Positions 26,089 to 34,874 of a stretch of 34,874 nt of DNA are shown here, in pieces. Both the position numbers and the translations under genes were made by a program. Source of the DNA: Sphingomonadaceae bacterium (lineage in GTDB: Bacteria; Pseudomonadota; Alphaproteobacteria; Sphingomonadales; Sphingomonadaceae); NCBI GenBank assembly GCA_002863155.1, contig PKED01000189.1, forward strand, positions 1 to 34,874, in the 5' to 3' direction. The number at the start of each line of letters is the position of its first letter. Positions within the stretch are counted from its first letter, which is position 1. The notes beneath the pieces are model-generated. The model saw only the letters and a list, made by a program, of their open reading frames with translations. It was not told the origin of the DNA and ran no database searches.

Positions 26089-26295
26089 TCAGCGGACGCC
26101 GTCGCGCTCCGCACGCTTGCGCTCCATCTTGCGGGCGCGACGGACAGCGGCGGCACGCTCGCGAGCGCGCTTTTCCGACGGCTTTTCGTAGTGGCGGCGC
26201 AGCTTCATCTCGCGATAGACGCCTTCACGCTGCAGCTTCTTCTTCAGGGCACGCAGCGCCTGGTCGACATTATTGTCGCGCACGATGATTTGCAT
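26089..26295 (-). CDS. rpsU: 30S ribosomal protein S21
   Basis: A small-subunit protein helping initiation. It has 68 residues, starting [20 protein letters not shown] and continuing through [20 protein letters not shown] to a strongly basic Arg/Lys tail. This is the alphaproteobacterial S21 layout. The frame is open upstream to 26406, but the added residues are not S21-like. GGAG lies about 13 nt upstream of ATG 26295. It is divergent from cysS, with the intervening 148 bp holding both promoters. Confidence 0.96.
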   Translation of the reverse strand: MQIIVRDNNVDQALRALKKKLQREGVYREMKLRRHYEKPSEKRARERAAAVRRARKMERKRAERDGVR

Positions 26296-26443
26296 AAACC
26301 GCACAGTCTCCGAATCAATAGAACTGGGTCGCCACGAACGAAGGTCCGCGCCGCAAGCCGTGGCCCATAACCGGCAATGTCCGACGATGCAAGCGCCGAC
26401 GCCCATTTACGCGCAACGGTGCGCGCGGCTATGCGCGTGATCC

Positions 26444-27871
26444 ATGACCGACACGCCGCTGATGCTCTACAACAGCCTGACCCGTTCGATCGAGCGGTTC
26501 GAGCCGATCGATCCTGCGCAGGTGAGGGTCTATACCTGCGGGCCGACGGTTTATAACTACCAGCATGTCGGCAACATGCGCGCCTTCCTTTTCGCCGACA
26601 CGCTCGGCCGGGTGCTGCGGTGGAAGGGCTGGCCGACCAAGCACGTCATCAACATCACCGACGTCGGCCACCTGACGAGCGATGCCGACTCCGGCGACGA
26701 CAAGATGGAAAAGGCCGCGGCTGCGCAGGCGAAATCGATCTGGGAAATCGCGGCGCACTATACCGAAGCGTTCAAGCAGGATGTCGCCCGGTTGAACATC
26801 ACGACTGTCAGCGAATGGACCGTCGCGACCGATCATATCGCGCAGATGATCGAATTTGCGAAAAGGATCGAGGGCGATTGCTATCAGATCGACGGCGGAC
26901 TGTATTTCGACACGTCGAAAGTGCCCGACTATGGCACGCTCGCGCGCGCCACGACCGACGACGGGGAAAGCAGGATCGACCCGGTATCGGGCAAGCGCCA
27001 TCCGCAGGATTTCGCGATCTGGCGCACCTCCCCGCCCGGCGAGCAGCGGCAGATGGAATGGGATTCGCCGTGGGGCAAGGGAGCGCCGGGATGGCATCTC
27101 GAATGCTCGGTGATGAGCCTCCAGCATCTGGGCCACCCGTTCGACATCCATACCGGCGGGATCGATCACCGAGAGATCCACCACCCGAACGAAATCGCCC
27201 AGAATCAGGCCTATTGCGGCTGCGGCGACAGCGGCGCGCGCATCTGGATGCACAACAATTTCCTGGTGGATCGCGGCGGCAAGATGTCGAAGTCGGCGGG
27301 TGAGTTCCTGCGGCTGCAGACGCTGGTCGATGCCGGGTTCCACCCGCTTGCCTATCGGCTGATGTGCCTGCAGGCGCATTATCGCAGCGAAATGGAATTC
27401 ACCTGGGACAATCTGGCCGCGGCAAGCGTCAGGTTGAAACGGCTGGTCATGGCCGTCGCGGCGCTTCGCACAAAGCCCGTGAAGGCCGACAAAACGGGCG
27501 ATAGGCGGGACCATCTGGCCAAGCTCGACGCGGCAGTGTCGGATGACCTCAACACGCCCGCCGCGCTGGTCGCGCTTGACGAAATGCTCGCGGCGCCACT
27601 GTTGAACCCGGAACGCGACGAAGCGCTGGCAGCGTTCGATGCGGTTCTGGGACTCGATCTTTCGTCGATCACCCGCGCCGACCTGCGCATTCGCCCCGCC
27701 ACGGCAAAGCTGACCGAAGCCGAGGTCGAGGCGCGCTTGGCCGAACGTCGCGAAGCGCGGGCCGCGAAGGACTTTGCCCGATCCGACGCGATCCGTGACG
27801 AACTCGTCACCTCCGGTGTCGATGTGATGGACGGCGATCCGCTGGGCTGGGACTGGAAGATCGACATCTAG
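26444..27871 (+). CDS. cysS: Cysteinyl-tRNA synthetase
   Basis: Charges tRNA-Cys with cysteine using ATP, in the cytoplasm. The 475 residues are normal for class I CysRS. Zn ligand Cys32 lies in YTCGPTVYNYQHVGNMR, where HVGN (41-44) is the HIGH motif. ECSVMSLQHLG and GGIDHREIHHPNE hold further zinc and substrate residues. KMSKS lies at 280-284. The C-terminal DALR region ends in ARAAKDFARSDAIRDEL. It is probably single or first in the following run; the PhyH-like gene begins 52 bp later with its own ribosome-binding site. Confidence 0.97.
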   Translation: MTDTPLMLYNSLTRSIERFEPIDPAQVRVYTCGPTVYNYQHVGNMRAFLFADTLGRVLRWKGWPTKHVINITDVGHLTSDADSGDDKMEKAAAAQAKSIWEIAAHYTEAFKQDVARLNITTVSEWTVATDHIAQMIEFAKRIEGDCYQIDGGLYFDTSKVPDYGTLARATTDDGESRIDPVSGKRHPQDFAIWRTSPPGEQRQMEWDSPWGKGAPGWHLECSVMSLQHLGHPFDIHTGGIDHREIHHPNEIAQNQAYCGCGDSGARIWMHNNFLVDRGGKMSKSAGEFLRLQTLVDAGFHPLAYRLMCLQAHYRSEMEFTWDNLAAASVRLKRLVMAVAALRTKPVKADKTGDRRDHLAKLDAAVSDDLNTPAALVALDEMLAAPLLNPERDEALAAFDAVLGLDLSSITRADLRIRPATAKLTEAEVEARLAERREARAAKDFARSDAIRDELVTSGVDVMDGDPLGWDWKIDI

Positions 27872-27923
27872 GCGACGCCTGCCGATCGCACTAGCATCGC
27901 GGGGCTAAAGGAGAGCGAAGCGC

Positions 27924-28865
27924 ATGGCGAGCAACGCAACCACCGATCGCAGCGAGGCGCTGGCGACCTGGCACCGTGATGGGGCGGTGATCCTCGAACG
28001 GTTCTTCGATGCAGCCGAAATCGCGCCCGTCCGCGCCGATTGCGACACGCTGTTCGCTGGTCGCGGCAGCCGCGGCGACGCGATCGACCGCAAGCCTGCG
28101 GGCGGTATCGGCGCCTTCGATGCCGCGCAGTTTCTCAATCAAGAACAGCTGCCCTTCGCCGCCTCTCCCGCGATCAACCTGATCGGGCTTCATCCACGGC
28201 TGATCGCCTTTGCCAAGGCCGCGCTGGGCGTCGACCGCGTCCACCTGTATCAGTGCGATGCCTGGGCGAAATACACGGGCGAGGCCGATTATGATCAGCC
28301 CTTCCACTGCGATTTCGCCAACCACACGCTCACCGTGCCGGGCGACTCCGCCGCTGAACGCACGATCAACTTAATGATCTACGTCACCGATGTCAGCGAC
28401 GACCTTGGCGCGATCCACTATGTGGCGGCGCCCGATGCGGCACCGATCGTCGGCGAGGAACATGCCGCACTGCCACACACGCCCACCGAAGCCGGGGAAC
28501 TGCAGCGCGCATTGAAGGTACGCGAGCGTTCGGGTGCGGCACCGGCGGGGTCGATCTTTGCCTATGGGATCGACGTCTATCATCGCGGCACCAACCTCAC
28601 GCGACCGGGCGGGCATCGCTATACGATCACCGCGAGCTACAAGGCCGCCGGCAACGATATGGTCAACCGCGCGGCTTGGCCACTTTACTTCACGCGACCC
28701 TGGAAAAACCTGATCCATGTCGCCTCGCCCGAACAACTCGCCTGTATCGGCATTCCGCTCCCCGGCGACCGCTTCTGGACGCCCTCGACGATCGCGCGTA
28801 CCCAGGCCCGCTGGCCGGGATGGGACATGACTCCCTATCGCGCGGCGATCGGGCTCGCGGCATGA
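27924..28865 (+). CDS. Phytanoyl-CoA dioxygenase (PhyH) family protein
   Basis: A putative Fe(II)/2-oxoglutarate-dependent oxygenase of 313 residues. The jelly-roll facial triad is visible: H128-x-D130 in FHCDFANH and H220 in VYHRGTN, with R232 in GGHRYTI as the 2-oxoglutarate contact. GGAG lies upstream of the ATG. Its stop overlaps the next gene's start (ATGA), so it is coupled to the D-2-hydroxyacid dehydrogenase. Substrate is unknown, since PhyH members hydroxylate very diverse molecules. Cytoplasmic, with no signal peptide. Confidence 0.85.
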   Translation: MASNATTDRSEALATWHRDGAVILERFFDAAEIAPVRADCDTLFAGRGSRGDAIDRKPAGGIGAFDAAQFLNQEQLPFAASPAINLIGLHPRLIAFAKAALGVDRVHLYQCDAWAKYTGEADYDQPFHCDFANHTLTVPGDSAAERTINLMIYVTDVSDDLGAIHYVAAPDAAPIVGEEHAALPHTPTEAGELQRALKVRERSGAAPAGSIFAYGIDVYHRGTNLTRPGGHRYTITASYKAAGNDMVNRAAWPLYFTRPWKNLIHVASPEQLACIGIPLPGDRFWTPSTIARTQARWPGWDMTPYRAAIGLAA

Positions 28866-29797
28866 AGGCGGTCCTCCCTGCCCTCGCCCGACCGCTGATC
28901 GAGCCGCATTTGCCGGACGGACTGCGTACCGCGTGGTTCGTCGACCACGAGCAGGCGCTGGCGGAGGTCGCAGACGCCGACATCGCCTGGGTCGACATGC
29001 AACGCCCGCAATGGACCGGCGACGCAGTGGCGGCAGGCGCGCGGCTGAAATGGGTCAGCACCATCTATGCCGGGCTCGATGCCTTTCCGCTGCCGCTGCT
29101 GAAGGAGCGCGGCACCATCCTGACCAACGGCGTCGGCATCAATGCCATTGCGGTTGCCGAATATGCGGTGATGGGCGTGCTCATCGCCGCCAAGCGTTTT
29201 GACGAGGTGGTGCGCACCGCCGACCGGCGCGAATGGACGATCGCGGCACCGGGCCAGGTCGAACTGTTCGAAACCAGCGCGCTGATCATCGGCATGGGCG
29301 CGATCGGCACGCTGATCGCCGATCGGCTGCGCGCCTTCGGGGTTTCGGTAACCGGCGTTACCAGGTCGGGGCGCGAGGGCACGCTGACGCCCGATCAGTG
29401 GCGCGATCGGCTGTGCGACTTCGACTGGGTGATCCTCGCCGCCCCGTCGACCGGCGAGACCAGGGCGATGATCGGCGCGGCCGAGTTCACCGCGATGAAA
29501 GCCAGCACGTGGCTGATCAACATCGCCCGCGGCGACATGGTCGATCAGGACGCGCTGATCGACGCCCTGACCAAGCGAAGGATCGCCGGCGCTTTCCTTG
29601 ACGTCGTGACGCCAGAGCCCCTGCCCGCCGACCACCCTTTGTGGCGCGCGCCCAACAGCATCCACAGCATGCACTTGTCGGGCCGCAGCCAGACCAAGAT
29701 GTTCCAGCGCGCGACCGCTCTGTTCCTGCGCAATCTCGATGCGTTCATGGCCGGAAAGCCAATGGCGAATGTCGTCGATCTCGACGCCGGTTACTGA
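28862..29797 (+). CDS. D-2-hydroxyacid dehydrogenase family protein
   Basis: An NAD(P)-dependent oxidoreductase of the 2-hydroxyacid family, 311 residues from ATG 28862. The cofactor motif GMGAIG is at 144-149. The active-site Arg is probably in NIARGDMVDQDAL, the Glu in VVTPEPLPADHPLW and the His in IHSMHLSG. The start overlaps the PhyH stop (ATGA), and the GNAT gene starts 1 nt after its own stop, so these three are one translational unit. The upstream frame extension to 28676 lies inside the PhyH gene and is rejected. Substrate is unknown. Confidence 0.88.
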   Translation: MKAVLPALARPLIEPHLPDGLRTAWFVDHEQALAEVADADIAWVDMQRPQWTGDAVAAGARLKWVSTIYAGLDAFPLPLLKERGTILTNGVGINAIAVAEYAVMGVLIAAKRFDEVVRTADRREWTIAAPGQVELFETSALIIGMGAIGTLIADRLRAFGVSVTGVTRSGREGTLTPDQWRDRLCDFDWVILAAPSTGETRAMIGAAEFTAMKASTWLINIARGDMVDQDALIDALTKRRIAGAFLDVVTPEPLPADHPLWRAPNSIHSMHLSGRSQTKMFQRATALFLRNLDAFMAGKPMANVVDLDAGY

Positions 29798-29798
29798 C

Positions 29799-30317
29799 AT
29801 GCGTCGGGTCCGCGTCGCGACCGCAGCGGATGTGGACGCGCTCGGGACGATCGGGCCGCTGGCCTATGCGCAAGCCTATGGCGCGTGGTGGGTCGACAAG
29901 GCCGCGCTCGCCCTCCACGCCCGTTCGTTCGATGCAGCGGCGTTCACAATATTGCTCGCCGATCCGCGTATCAGCGTCTGGATCGCCGAGCGGGGCGACG
30001 ATCCGGTCGGTTTTCTGACGATGCACCGCGATTCGCCCGATCCGGTGACGGCGCGGGCCAACGGGGTCGAGCTGCGGCGCATCTATTTGTTGCAAGATGC
30101 CATGCGCGGTGGCCTTGGCCGCCTGCTTGCCGAAGCCGCGATCGACCAGGCGCGCGCGGAAGGGTACGACCATGTCTGGCTGGACGTGATGGCGCAGGCG
30201 GATTGGGCTGTCGCCGCCTATCGCCGCTGGGGCTTTGCCGAGATCGGGCAAAAGATGTTCGAAAACACGCTACGCGGCGACCTGCGCCAGATGATCGTGA
30301 TGGCGCGCGACATCTGA
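29799..30317 (+). CDS. GNAT-family N-acetyltransferase
   Basis: 172 residues with one GNAT fold: [15 protein letters not shown] at the N-terminus, a β4-type strand in [25 protein letters not shown] holding the acetyl-CoA loop (RGGLGR at the Q/RxxGxG/A position, about 103-108), and [14 protein letters not shown] as motif B. An upstream ATG at 29739 lies inside the preceding gene. Acceptor substrate unknown; the tight spacing suggests a shared role with the PhyH and dehydrogenase genes. Confidence 0.87.
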   Translation: MRRVRVATAADVDALGTIGPLAYAQAYGAWWVDKAALALHARSFDAAAFTILLADPRISVWIAERGDDPVGFLTMHRDSPDPVTARANGVELRRIYLLQDAMRGGLGRLLAEAAIDQARAEGYDHVWLDVMAQADWAVAAYRRWGFAEIGQKMFENTLRGDLRQMIVMARDI

Positions 30318-30415
30318 CCGGCTTTGGCCGATCCACGAATGTGCGATTGCGAAAATACGCGTTTGCGCGCATGGGAACTCCCCCGACTTTTCTGGACGAT
30401 TGGACGTTTGAGATC

Positions 30416-31789
30416 ATGGCCGCGACCTGGGCCCCCGACAGCTGGACCACGCACGAAGCAAGGCAGTTGCCCCATTATCCCGACGCCGCGGCACTGTCGG
30501 CGGCGACCGCGACGCTGCGCAACTATCCACCGCTGGTGTTCGCGGGCGAGGCACGCGACCTGACGGCCGACCTAGCGCGAGTGGTCGATGGCAAGGCATT
30601 CCTGCTGCAGGGCGGCGACTGCGCCGAAAGCTTTGCCGAATTCCATCCCAACAACATCCGCGACACCTTCCGCGTGCTGCTGCAGATGGCGGTCGTGCTC
30701 ACCTTTGCGTCGAAGCTGCCGACGGTGAAACTCGGGCGCATGGCCGGGCAGTTCGCCAAGCCGCGCTCCGCCGACACCGAAGTGCAGAACGGCGTCGAGC
30801 TGCCGAGCTATCGCGGCGACAATGTCAACGACATCGCCTTCACCCCCGACGCGCGCACGCCCGATCCGCAACGCATGATCCAGGGCTATGCCCAGTCGGC
30901 TGCCACGCTCAACCTGCTGCGCGCCTTTGCCAGCGGCGGCTATGCCAATCTGCATCAGGTCCATCGCTGGACGCACGACTTCATGGGCCGCAGCCCCTGG
31001 GCCAAGAAGTTCGCCGATGTCGCCGACCGTATCGGCGAGGCGCTGGATTTCATGGAGGCCTGCGGGATCAATCCGGAAACCGTCCCGCAGCTGAAGGGCA
31101 CGCAGTTTTACACCAGCCACGAAGCGCTGCTGCTTCCCTATGAGCAGGCGATGACGCGGCAGGATTCGCTGACGGGTGACTGGTACGACACCTCGGCGCA
31201 CATGCTTTGGATCGGCGACCGCACCCGTTTCGAAGGGTCGGCGCATGTCGAGTTCCTGCGCGGTGTCGGCAACCCGATCGGCATGAAGTGCGGCCCGAGC
31301 CTCGAGCCCGACGCACTGCTGCGTCTGCTCGATACGCTCAATCCGGGCCGTGTGCCGGGACGGATGACGCTCATCACCCGCTATGGCCATGACAAGATCG
31401 AAACCGGCCTGCCCAAGCTGGTGCGCGCCGTCCAGCGCGAAGGGCATCCGGTGCTGTGGTCGTGCGACCCGATGCACGGCAATGTCATCAAGACCAATAA
31501 TGGCTACAAGACCCGCCCGTTCGATCGGATCCTAGCCGAAGTGCGCGGTTTCTTCGCGGTTCACCGCGCGGAGGGGTCGATCGCGGGCGGCATCCATGTC
31601 GAAATGACCGGCCAGAACGTCACCGAATGCACCGGCGGCGCGATGGACGTGACGCAGATGGATCTGGCGGATCGTTACCATACGCACTGCGATCCCCGCC
31701 TGAATGCGGGGCAGAGCCTGGAACTCGCCTTCCTTCTCGCCGAAATGCTGAACGTCGAGATGACCGAACGACGCCGCGCCGCTGCGTGA
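30416..31789 (+). CDS. 3-deoxy-7-phosphoheptulonate synthase, class II
   Basis: Condenses PEP and erythrose-4-phosphate in the first step of the shikimate pathway. It has 457 residues from ATG 30416 ([10 protein letters not shown]), which fits the family start; ATG 30371 would add 15 unrelated residues and lacks a ribosome-binding site. Class II blocks visible are [41 protein letters not shown] and [15 protein letters not shown] (metal and substrate sites). Its stop overlaps the GTG start of the next gene. It lies 98 bp after the GNAT gene, so it may have its own promoter. Confidence 0.96.
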   Translation: MAATWAPDSWTTHEARQLPHYPDAAALSAATATLRNYPPLVFAGEARDLTADLARVVDGKAFLLQGGDCAESFAEFHPNNIRDTFRVLLQMAVVLTFASKLPTVKLGRMAGQFAKPRSADTEVQNGVELPSYRGDNVNDIAFTPDARTPDPQRMIQGYAQSAATLNLLRAFASGGYANLHQVHRWTHDFMGRSPWAKKFADVADRIGEALDFMEACGINPETVPQLKGTQFYTSHEALLLPYEQAMTRQDSLTGDWYDTSAHMLWIGDRTRFEGSAHVEFLRGVGNPIGMKCGPSLEPDALLRLLDTLNPGRVPGRMTLITRYGHDKIETGLPKLVRAVQREGHPVLWSCDPMHGNVIKTNNGYKTRPFDRILAEVRGFFAVHRAEGSIAGGIHVEMTGQNVTECTGGAMDVTQMDLADRYHTHCDPRLNAGQSLELAFLLAEMLNVEMTERRRAAA

Positions 31790-32964
31790 AGCGTTCGGCC
31801 CGACGCAGGTTCGGCAACACGGCCGAAGAAGCGCTGCTGATTGCGGCGACACGGTGGCCCCATGATGCTTCAGCGGTATCGGACGCTGCAGTGCGCATCT
31901 CCGACTGGCCATATTTTGAGTTGCTCGTTGCACGCCACCGGGTAACCCCGCTCGTCGTCCAGGCGTTGACCGTATCCAAGGTCGCAGTGCCCAATCGGCT
32001 CATGGAGAGCGCTCGGCAGATCACCCGGCAAACGCTCAACATCATCGCTGCATCCATCCGCCTGGCCAAAGGCTTCGAGCAAAACGGCATTAAAACGGTC
32101 GCACTGAAAGGACCGGCACTTTCACAACGCCTTTACGGTGTGCCAACCCAGCGTGAGATGCATGATTGCGATCTTCTCGTCGCGCCGGATGACTTCATGG
32201 CTGCCCGTGCGTTGTTGGAAGACCAGGGGTTCGTCGCAGTCGGAGCACCTGCAGCAAACGCATCCGCGCAGGTCATCCGTACCTGGATGGGGCAGCAGAA
32301 AGACGTGTACCTCATCGATGCTGCCGGCGAGCTGGTCGTCGAACTCCACCATCGGCTAAGGCCGAACGCAGCCATCCTGACGGGATTAGGCGTTCGCAAT
32401 GCGACCGAAACAGTTTCGCTAGGCGCGCATCCAATGCGCTTTTTCGATAACAGAGACCTGTTTGCCTACCTTGCCGCCCATGGGACAGAACATCTTTGGT
32501 TCCGCCTTAAGTGGGTTGCTGATCTCCAGGTTCTGCTCGGCAAGTTTGATCAGCGTTCGATCGAGACCCTTTACCAGCATGCCTGCGCCCTGGGCGTCGG
32601 TCGCAGTTCGCGCATCGCGCTTGCTTTGACCCGGCAGCTATACGGCCAGCCGTTGCCGCCCACCATGGAGGCCGCAATTGCCGACGATCCCCAGGTCGAT
32701 CGCTGGCTGAATGCATGCCATCTGGCGATGTTTGCACCAGCCGAACGAAGCCTCTTGCAAGTTGCGCAGGATCGCGTCCGGATGCTTTCCTTCGAGGATA
32801 ATGCGGAATTTCGCAGCGTCGAAGTTGCGAACTGGTGGCACGACTGGCGATTGGAGAGCCGCATACCCCTTCCCAAATCGCTCAACGTCCTTTATCGGCC
32901 GTTGCGCCTGCTCGATGTCATGGTTCGGAACGGTCACAAGCTGCTGCTTGGTAGCTCTCCTTGA
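31786..32964 (+). CDS. Nucleotidyltransferase family protein (NTP_transf_5-like)
   Basis: 392 residues from GTG 31786, which overlaps the DAHP synthase stop as GTGA. The central motif [11 protein letters not shown] (108-118), followed by [10 protein letters not shown] (123-132), matches the pattern of putative nucleotidyltransferases where a D-x-D pair would bind metal. LVVELHHRL near 180 may supply a third acidic residue. The rest is helical with no TM segment. Relatives are often found in polysaccharide or peptide-modification clusters, with no settled function. Codon use looks like its neighbours. Coupling to an aromatic-pathway enzyme gives no clear hint. Confidence 0.72.
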   Translation: MKRSARRRFGNTAEEALLIAATRWPHDASAVSDAAVRISDWPYFELLVARHRVTPLVVQALTVSKVAVPNRLMESARQITRQTLNIIAASIRLAKGFEQNGIKTVALKGPALSQRLYGVPTQREMHDCDLLVAPDDFMAARALLEDQGFVAVGAPAANASAQVIRTWMGQQKDVYLIDAAGELVVELHHRLRPNAAILTGLGVRNATETVSLGAHPMRFFDNRDLFAYLAAHGTEHLWFRLKWVADLQVLLGKFDQRSIETLYQHACALGVGRSSRIALALTRQLYGQPLPPTMEAAIADDPQVDRWLNACHLAMFAPAERSLLQVAQDRVRMLSFEDNAEFRSVEVANWWHDWRLESRIPLPKSLNVLYRPLRLLDVMVRNGHKLLLGSSP

Positions 32965-33017
32965 CCTGGATGATCGATCCCACTAGGCACGTTGGGCTGC
33001 GAATGCAGCTGATATAT

Positions 33018-33092
33018 GGCCCCTTCGTCTAGCGGTTAGGACGCGGCCCTCTCACGGCTGAAACACGGGTTCGATTCCCGTAGGGGTCACCA
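33018..33092 (+). tRNA. tRNA-Glu (anticodon CTC)
   Basis: The 75-nt cloverleaf has acceptor GGCCCCT pairing with AGGGGTC, anticodon stem CGGCC/GGCTG around loop CTCTCAC (anticodon CTC), T-arm ACGGG-TTCGATT-CCCGT, discriminator A and an encoded CCA. An integrase gene follows, so its 3' end is a likely attachment site. Confidence 0.95.
33061..33092. other. Probable attachment site (att) in the tRNA-Glu 3' end
   Basis: Integrases encoded just downstream of a tRNA commonly recombine into its 3' half. The tRNA is intact here. The matching direct repeat would lie at the far end of the element, outside the window, so this is positional inference only. Confidence 0.4.
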
Positions 33093-33178
33093 TCACCGCA
33101 CAATGCCGCAGTTTTCTGCGGAATGCCAGCAAATCCTCGACTTCTCGACCGCCAACTGGTACAAAAGGCTGGTCCAAA

Positions 33179-34874
33179 ATGAGGATTCGCGTGGCAGGGC
33201 TCTGGCGTCATCCCGACTCGAAGGTCTACTGGTTCCGCATGGGCGTGCCGGAGCGCTATCGCGCGCTTGTTGGCAAGCGCGAGATCAAGATGTCGCTCGG
33301 CGAGACGTGCGCGCAGGCGGCCGCCGCCAAAGCCGCGATCAAACGCGCCGAGACGCTGGCATACTTCAAGAAGCTAGAGGAAGAACGCGCGCTTGGTGTC
33401 GACCGGCACGCCGATGAGATCGTTCGCGGTGGGTTCGAGGCACTGGCCCGGCGGCATGACGCCTTCCAGGACTGCGATGCCGATCTCGCCCAAGCGCTCG
33501 ATTATATCACCCATACGATGCTGCGCGTACTCGCCTTTCGGGTCCGTCTTGATTGGGGCGGCGAGCACGCTGCGGCCGCACAGCTGGAGAACATGGGTGA
33601 AGTACACGACCCGTTCCTTACCTCTCCGCCGCGACCCGGGCCGGCTCTACTTGGCGAGACTTTCCGGGCAACCACATCGGCAAACATTGCCCTGTTCGAA
33701 CGCGGCGGACCATTTCGGGGGGCAGCATATCGCGAGGTCGCGCGTGGCTTGCTGGTTGCGAGCGACTGGCAGGCGGTGGATTTCGAGGTGGAGATCGTCG
33801 CATCGACAGCGGGTGCAGAGATTGGCCGGTTCGGTCCGCTGTACGATGCGGTCGCGCGCCGCATTCTTACCCGATTGAGCGAGCATCGCTTCGGCCATTG
33901 GCCTACGAGCGTCGACCTCGTCGTCGCGCCAATGGCTCAGGCGCTTGCCTCGACGATCATCAAGGTGTCACCGCCAGCGGCGGCCGACGACGCTGCCGAG
34001 GATGAAGACCTTCCCACGACGCTGACCAAGGCATTTGCAATCTGGAAGGCGGCTCGGCCGACAAAGGCTGTTGAAAAGATCGATGACGAGTTCCAGCTCT
34101 CGATCAAGCGGTTCAAAGAACTAATCGGCACCGAAGATGTACGCGTCATCACCAAGAAGCAGGTGAAGACGTTCCGCGATACGATTGCCAAGCTCCCGTC
34201 ACGGCCGAAGCGCGAGATTGGCACGCTGCCATTGCGCGAGCAGGTAAGAATCGCCGAAGATCAGGGAATGCAAACACTGGCCCCGCCAACCGTCGGCAAG
34301 CACGTCGCGGTGATCAAGGTGCTGCTCGGTGTTGCCGTCGAGGAAGAGGTGATCACCGCCAATCCGGCAGAGGGCGTGACGGTGGAGGGTGCCAAGCATA
34401 CCGGCTCCGAGCGCGACCATTTCAGCGACGCCGAGATGAAGCTGATCTACGAGTCGTCGCTGATGACCGATCCCGATGCCTGCAGCGATACGATGTTCTG
34501 GATCATCTTTGCGGCACCGTTCCATGGGGCAAGGCCCGGCGAAATGTGCAAGGTCAAACCGCACGAAATTGTCGAAGACGACGGCGTCTGGGTTATGCGC
34601 TTTCGCGAAGACAAGCGGCCCGGATTCGCGCATGCTGGAGACGAGCGGGCGCGTCGTCAAAAGACAGACGAATCAGTGCGCGACCTCCCGATTCACTGGA
34701 TCGTCGAGGAGGGCGGGTTCGTCGAGTTCGCCCGGCATCAGGCCGCGATCGGGGCCACATGGCTGTTCGACGATCTGACGCCTGACAAATATGGCGATCG
34801 CTACAAATATCTCTCGCGCGCGATCAACACGCAACTCGCCGGCTTCATCAACTTCTTCGATGAAGTCGTTGGAG
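33179..34874 (+). CDS. Site-specific tyrosine integrase, partial (runs off the window)
   Basis: An open frame of at least 565 codons from ATG 33179, 86 bp after tRNA-Glu, with no stop before the window ends. The N-terminus (residues about 1-50, VAGLWRHPDSKVYWFRMGVP) is the SAM-like head seen in many proteobacterial island integrases. A core-binding domain follows around 280-400. The catalytic domain begins with FHGARPGEM, Arg452 being the first catalytic Arg. The H-x-x-R and Tyr motifs must lie beyond the end. It probably drives integration and excision of an element extending rightward. Confidence 0.85.
   Translation, partial: MRIRVAGLWRHPDSKVYWFRMGVPERYRALVGKREIKMSLGETCAQAAAAKAAIKRAETLAYFKKLEEERALGVDRHADEIVRGGFEALARRHDAFQDCDADLAQALDYITHTMLRVLAFRVRLDWGGEHAAAAQLENMGEVHDPFLTSPPRPGPALLGETFRATTSANIALFERGGPFRGAAYREVARGLLVASDWQAVDFEVEIVASTAGAEIGRFGPLYDAVARRILTRLSEHRFGHWPTSVDLVVAPMAQALASTIIKVSPPAAADDAAEDEDLPTTLTKAFAIWKAARPTKAVEKIDDEFQLSIKRFKELIGTEDVRVITKKQVKTFRDTIAKLPSRPKREIGTLPLREQVRIAEDQGMQTLAPPTVGKHVAVIKVLLGVAVEEEVITANPAEGVTVEGAKHTGSERDHFSDAEMKLIYESSLMTDPDACSDTMFWIIFAAPFHGARPGEMCKVKPHEIVEDDGVWVMRFREDKRPGFAHAGDERARRQKTDESVRDLPIHWIVEEGGFVEFARHQAAIGATWLFDDLTPDKYGDRYKYLSRAINTQLAGFINFFDEVVG

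Noticed and set aside
28835-29800. 321-codon minus-strand ORF opposite the D-2-hydroxyacid dehydrogenase
   Set aside because: Antisense shadow of a well-supported dehydrogenase gene.
29885-30415. Long N-terminal extension of the DAHP synthase frame
   Set aside because: It overlaps the GNAT gene in another frame and shows no family similarity; the enzyme starts at 30416.
33029-33211. Minus-strand 60-codon ORF antisense to the tRNA, containing YGNRTRVSAVRGPRPNR
   Set aside because: This peptide is the reverse-strand translation of the tRNA-Glu gene, a well-known source of false hypothetical proteins.

Overview
The window looks like a chromosomal segment of a GC-rich alphaproteobacterium, most likely a sphingomonad. 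This rests on codon usage, an S21 protein of alphaproteobacterial type, a membrane-anchored FKBP, a CIO-type cytochrome bd oxidase with a DUF2474 subunit, and a class II DAHP synthase. It is an inference from family resemblance, not from a marker gene.

Positions 47 to 22743 form a large Wzx/Wzy-type surface or extracellular polysaccharide locus. Minus-strand genes encode a TviB-type UDP-HexNAc 6-dehydrogenase, a flippase and a CgeB-like glycosyltransferase. A complete 1321-bp IS3-family element (1584-2904, imperfect 27-bp inverted repeats, 3-bp CAT duplication) sits between the flippase and the dehydrogenase. A plus-strand operon (5614-8777) encodes GDP-mannose 4,6-dehydratase, a GDP-fucose-synthase/ColC-type epimerase-reductase and a ColD-type PLP 3-dehydratase, recognisable by His in place of the usual PLP lysine. 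Together these predict GDP-L-colitose. A minus-strand pair follows: a GT4 transferase and an unusually AT-rich Wzy/WaaL-like membrane protein. A second plus-strand series (11523-22743) holds an AsnB-type amidotransferase and a GT4. Next is a UDP-L-QuiNAc (or L-FucNAc/L-RhaNAc) module: 4,6-dehydratase/5-epimerase, WbuB-like GT, RmlD-like reductase and 2-epimerase. Last is a D-QuiNAc initiation module: WbpV/WreQ-like reductase, short phosphoglycosyl transferase and WbpM-like dehydratase. The locus appears to supply several 6-deoxy sugars, a hexosaminuronic acid and possibly a uronamide, with one initiating transferase, four further glycosyltransferases, a flippase and a polymerase. No OPX/PCP export or chain-length gene is visible.

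From 22712 the window becomes housekeeping. The minus strand carries cydA-cydB-DUF2474, whose end overlaps the end of the last polysaccharide gene, then an FKBP-type isomerase and rpsU. Divergent from rpsU, the plus strand carries cysS and a tightly packed run: PhyH-like dioxygenase, D-2-hydroxyacid dehydrogenase, GNAT acetyltransferase, class II DAHP synthase, and an orphan NTP_transf_5-like nucleotidyltransferase coupled to the synthase.

At 33018-33092 lies tRNA-Glu(CTC). An integrase gene starts 86 bp downstream and runs off the window, so the tRNA probably marks the edge of an integrated element. No CRISPR array or rRNA was seen. No gene-free stretch exceeds 300 bp except the intergenic region split by the IS element, whose two flanks (1328-1583 and 2905-3075) hold nothing recognisable.
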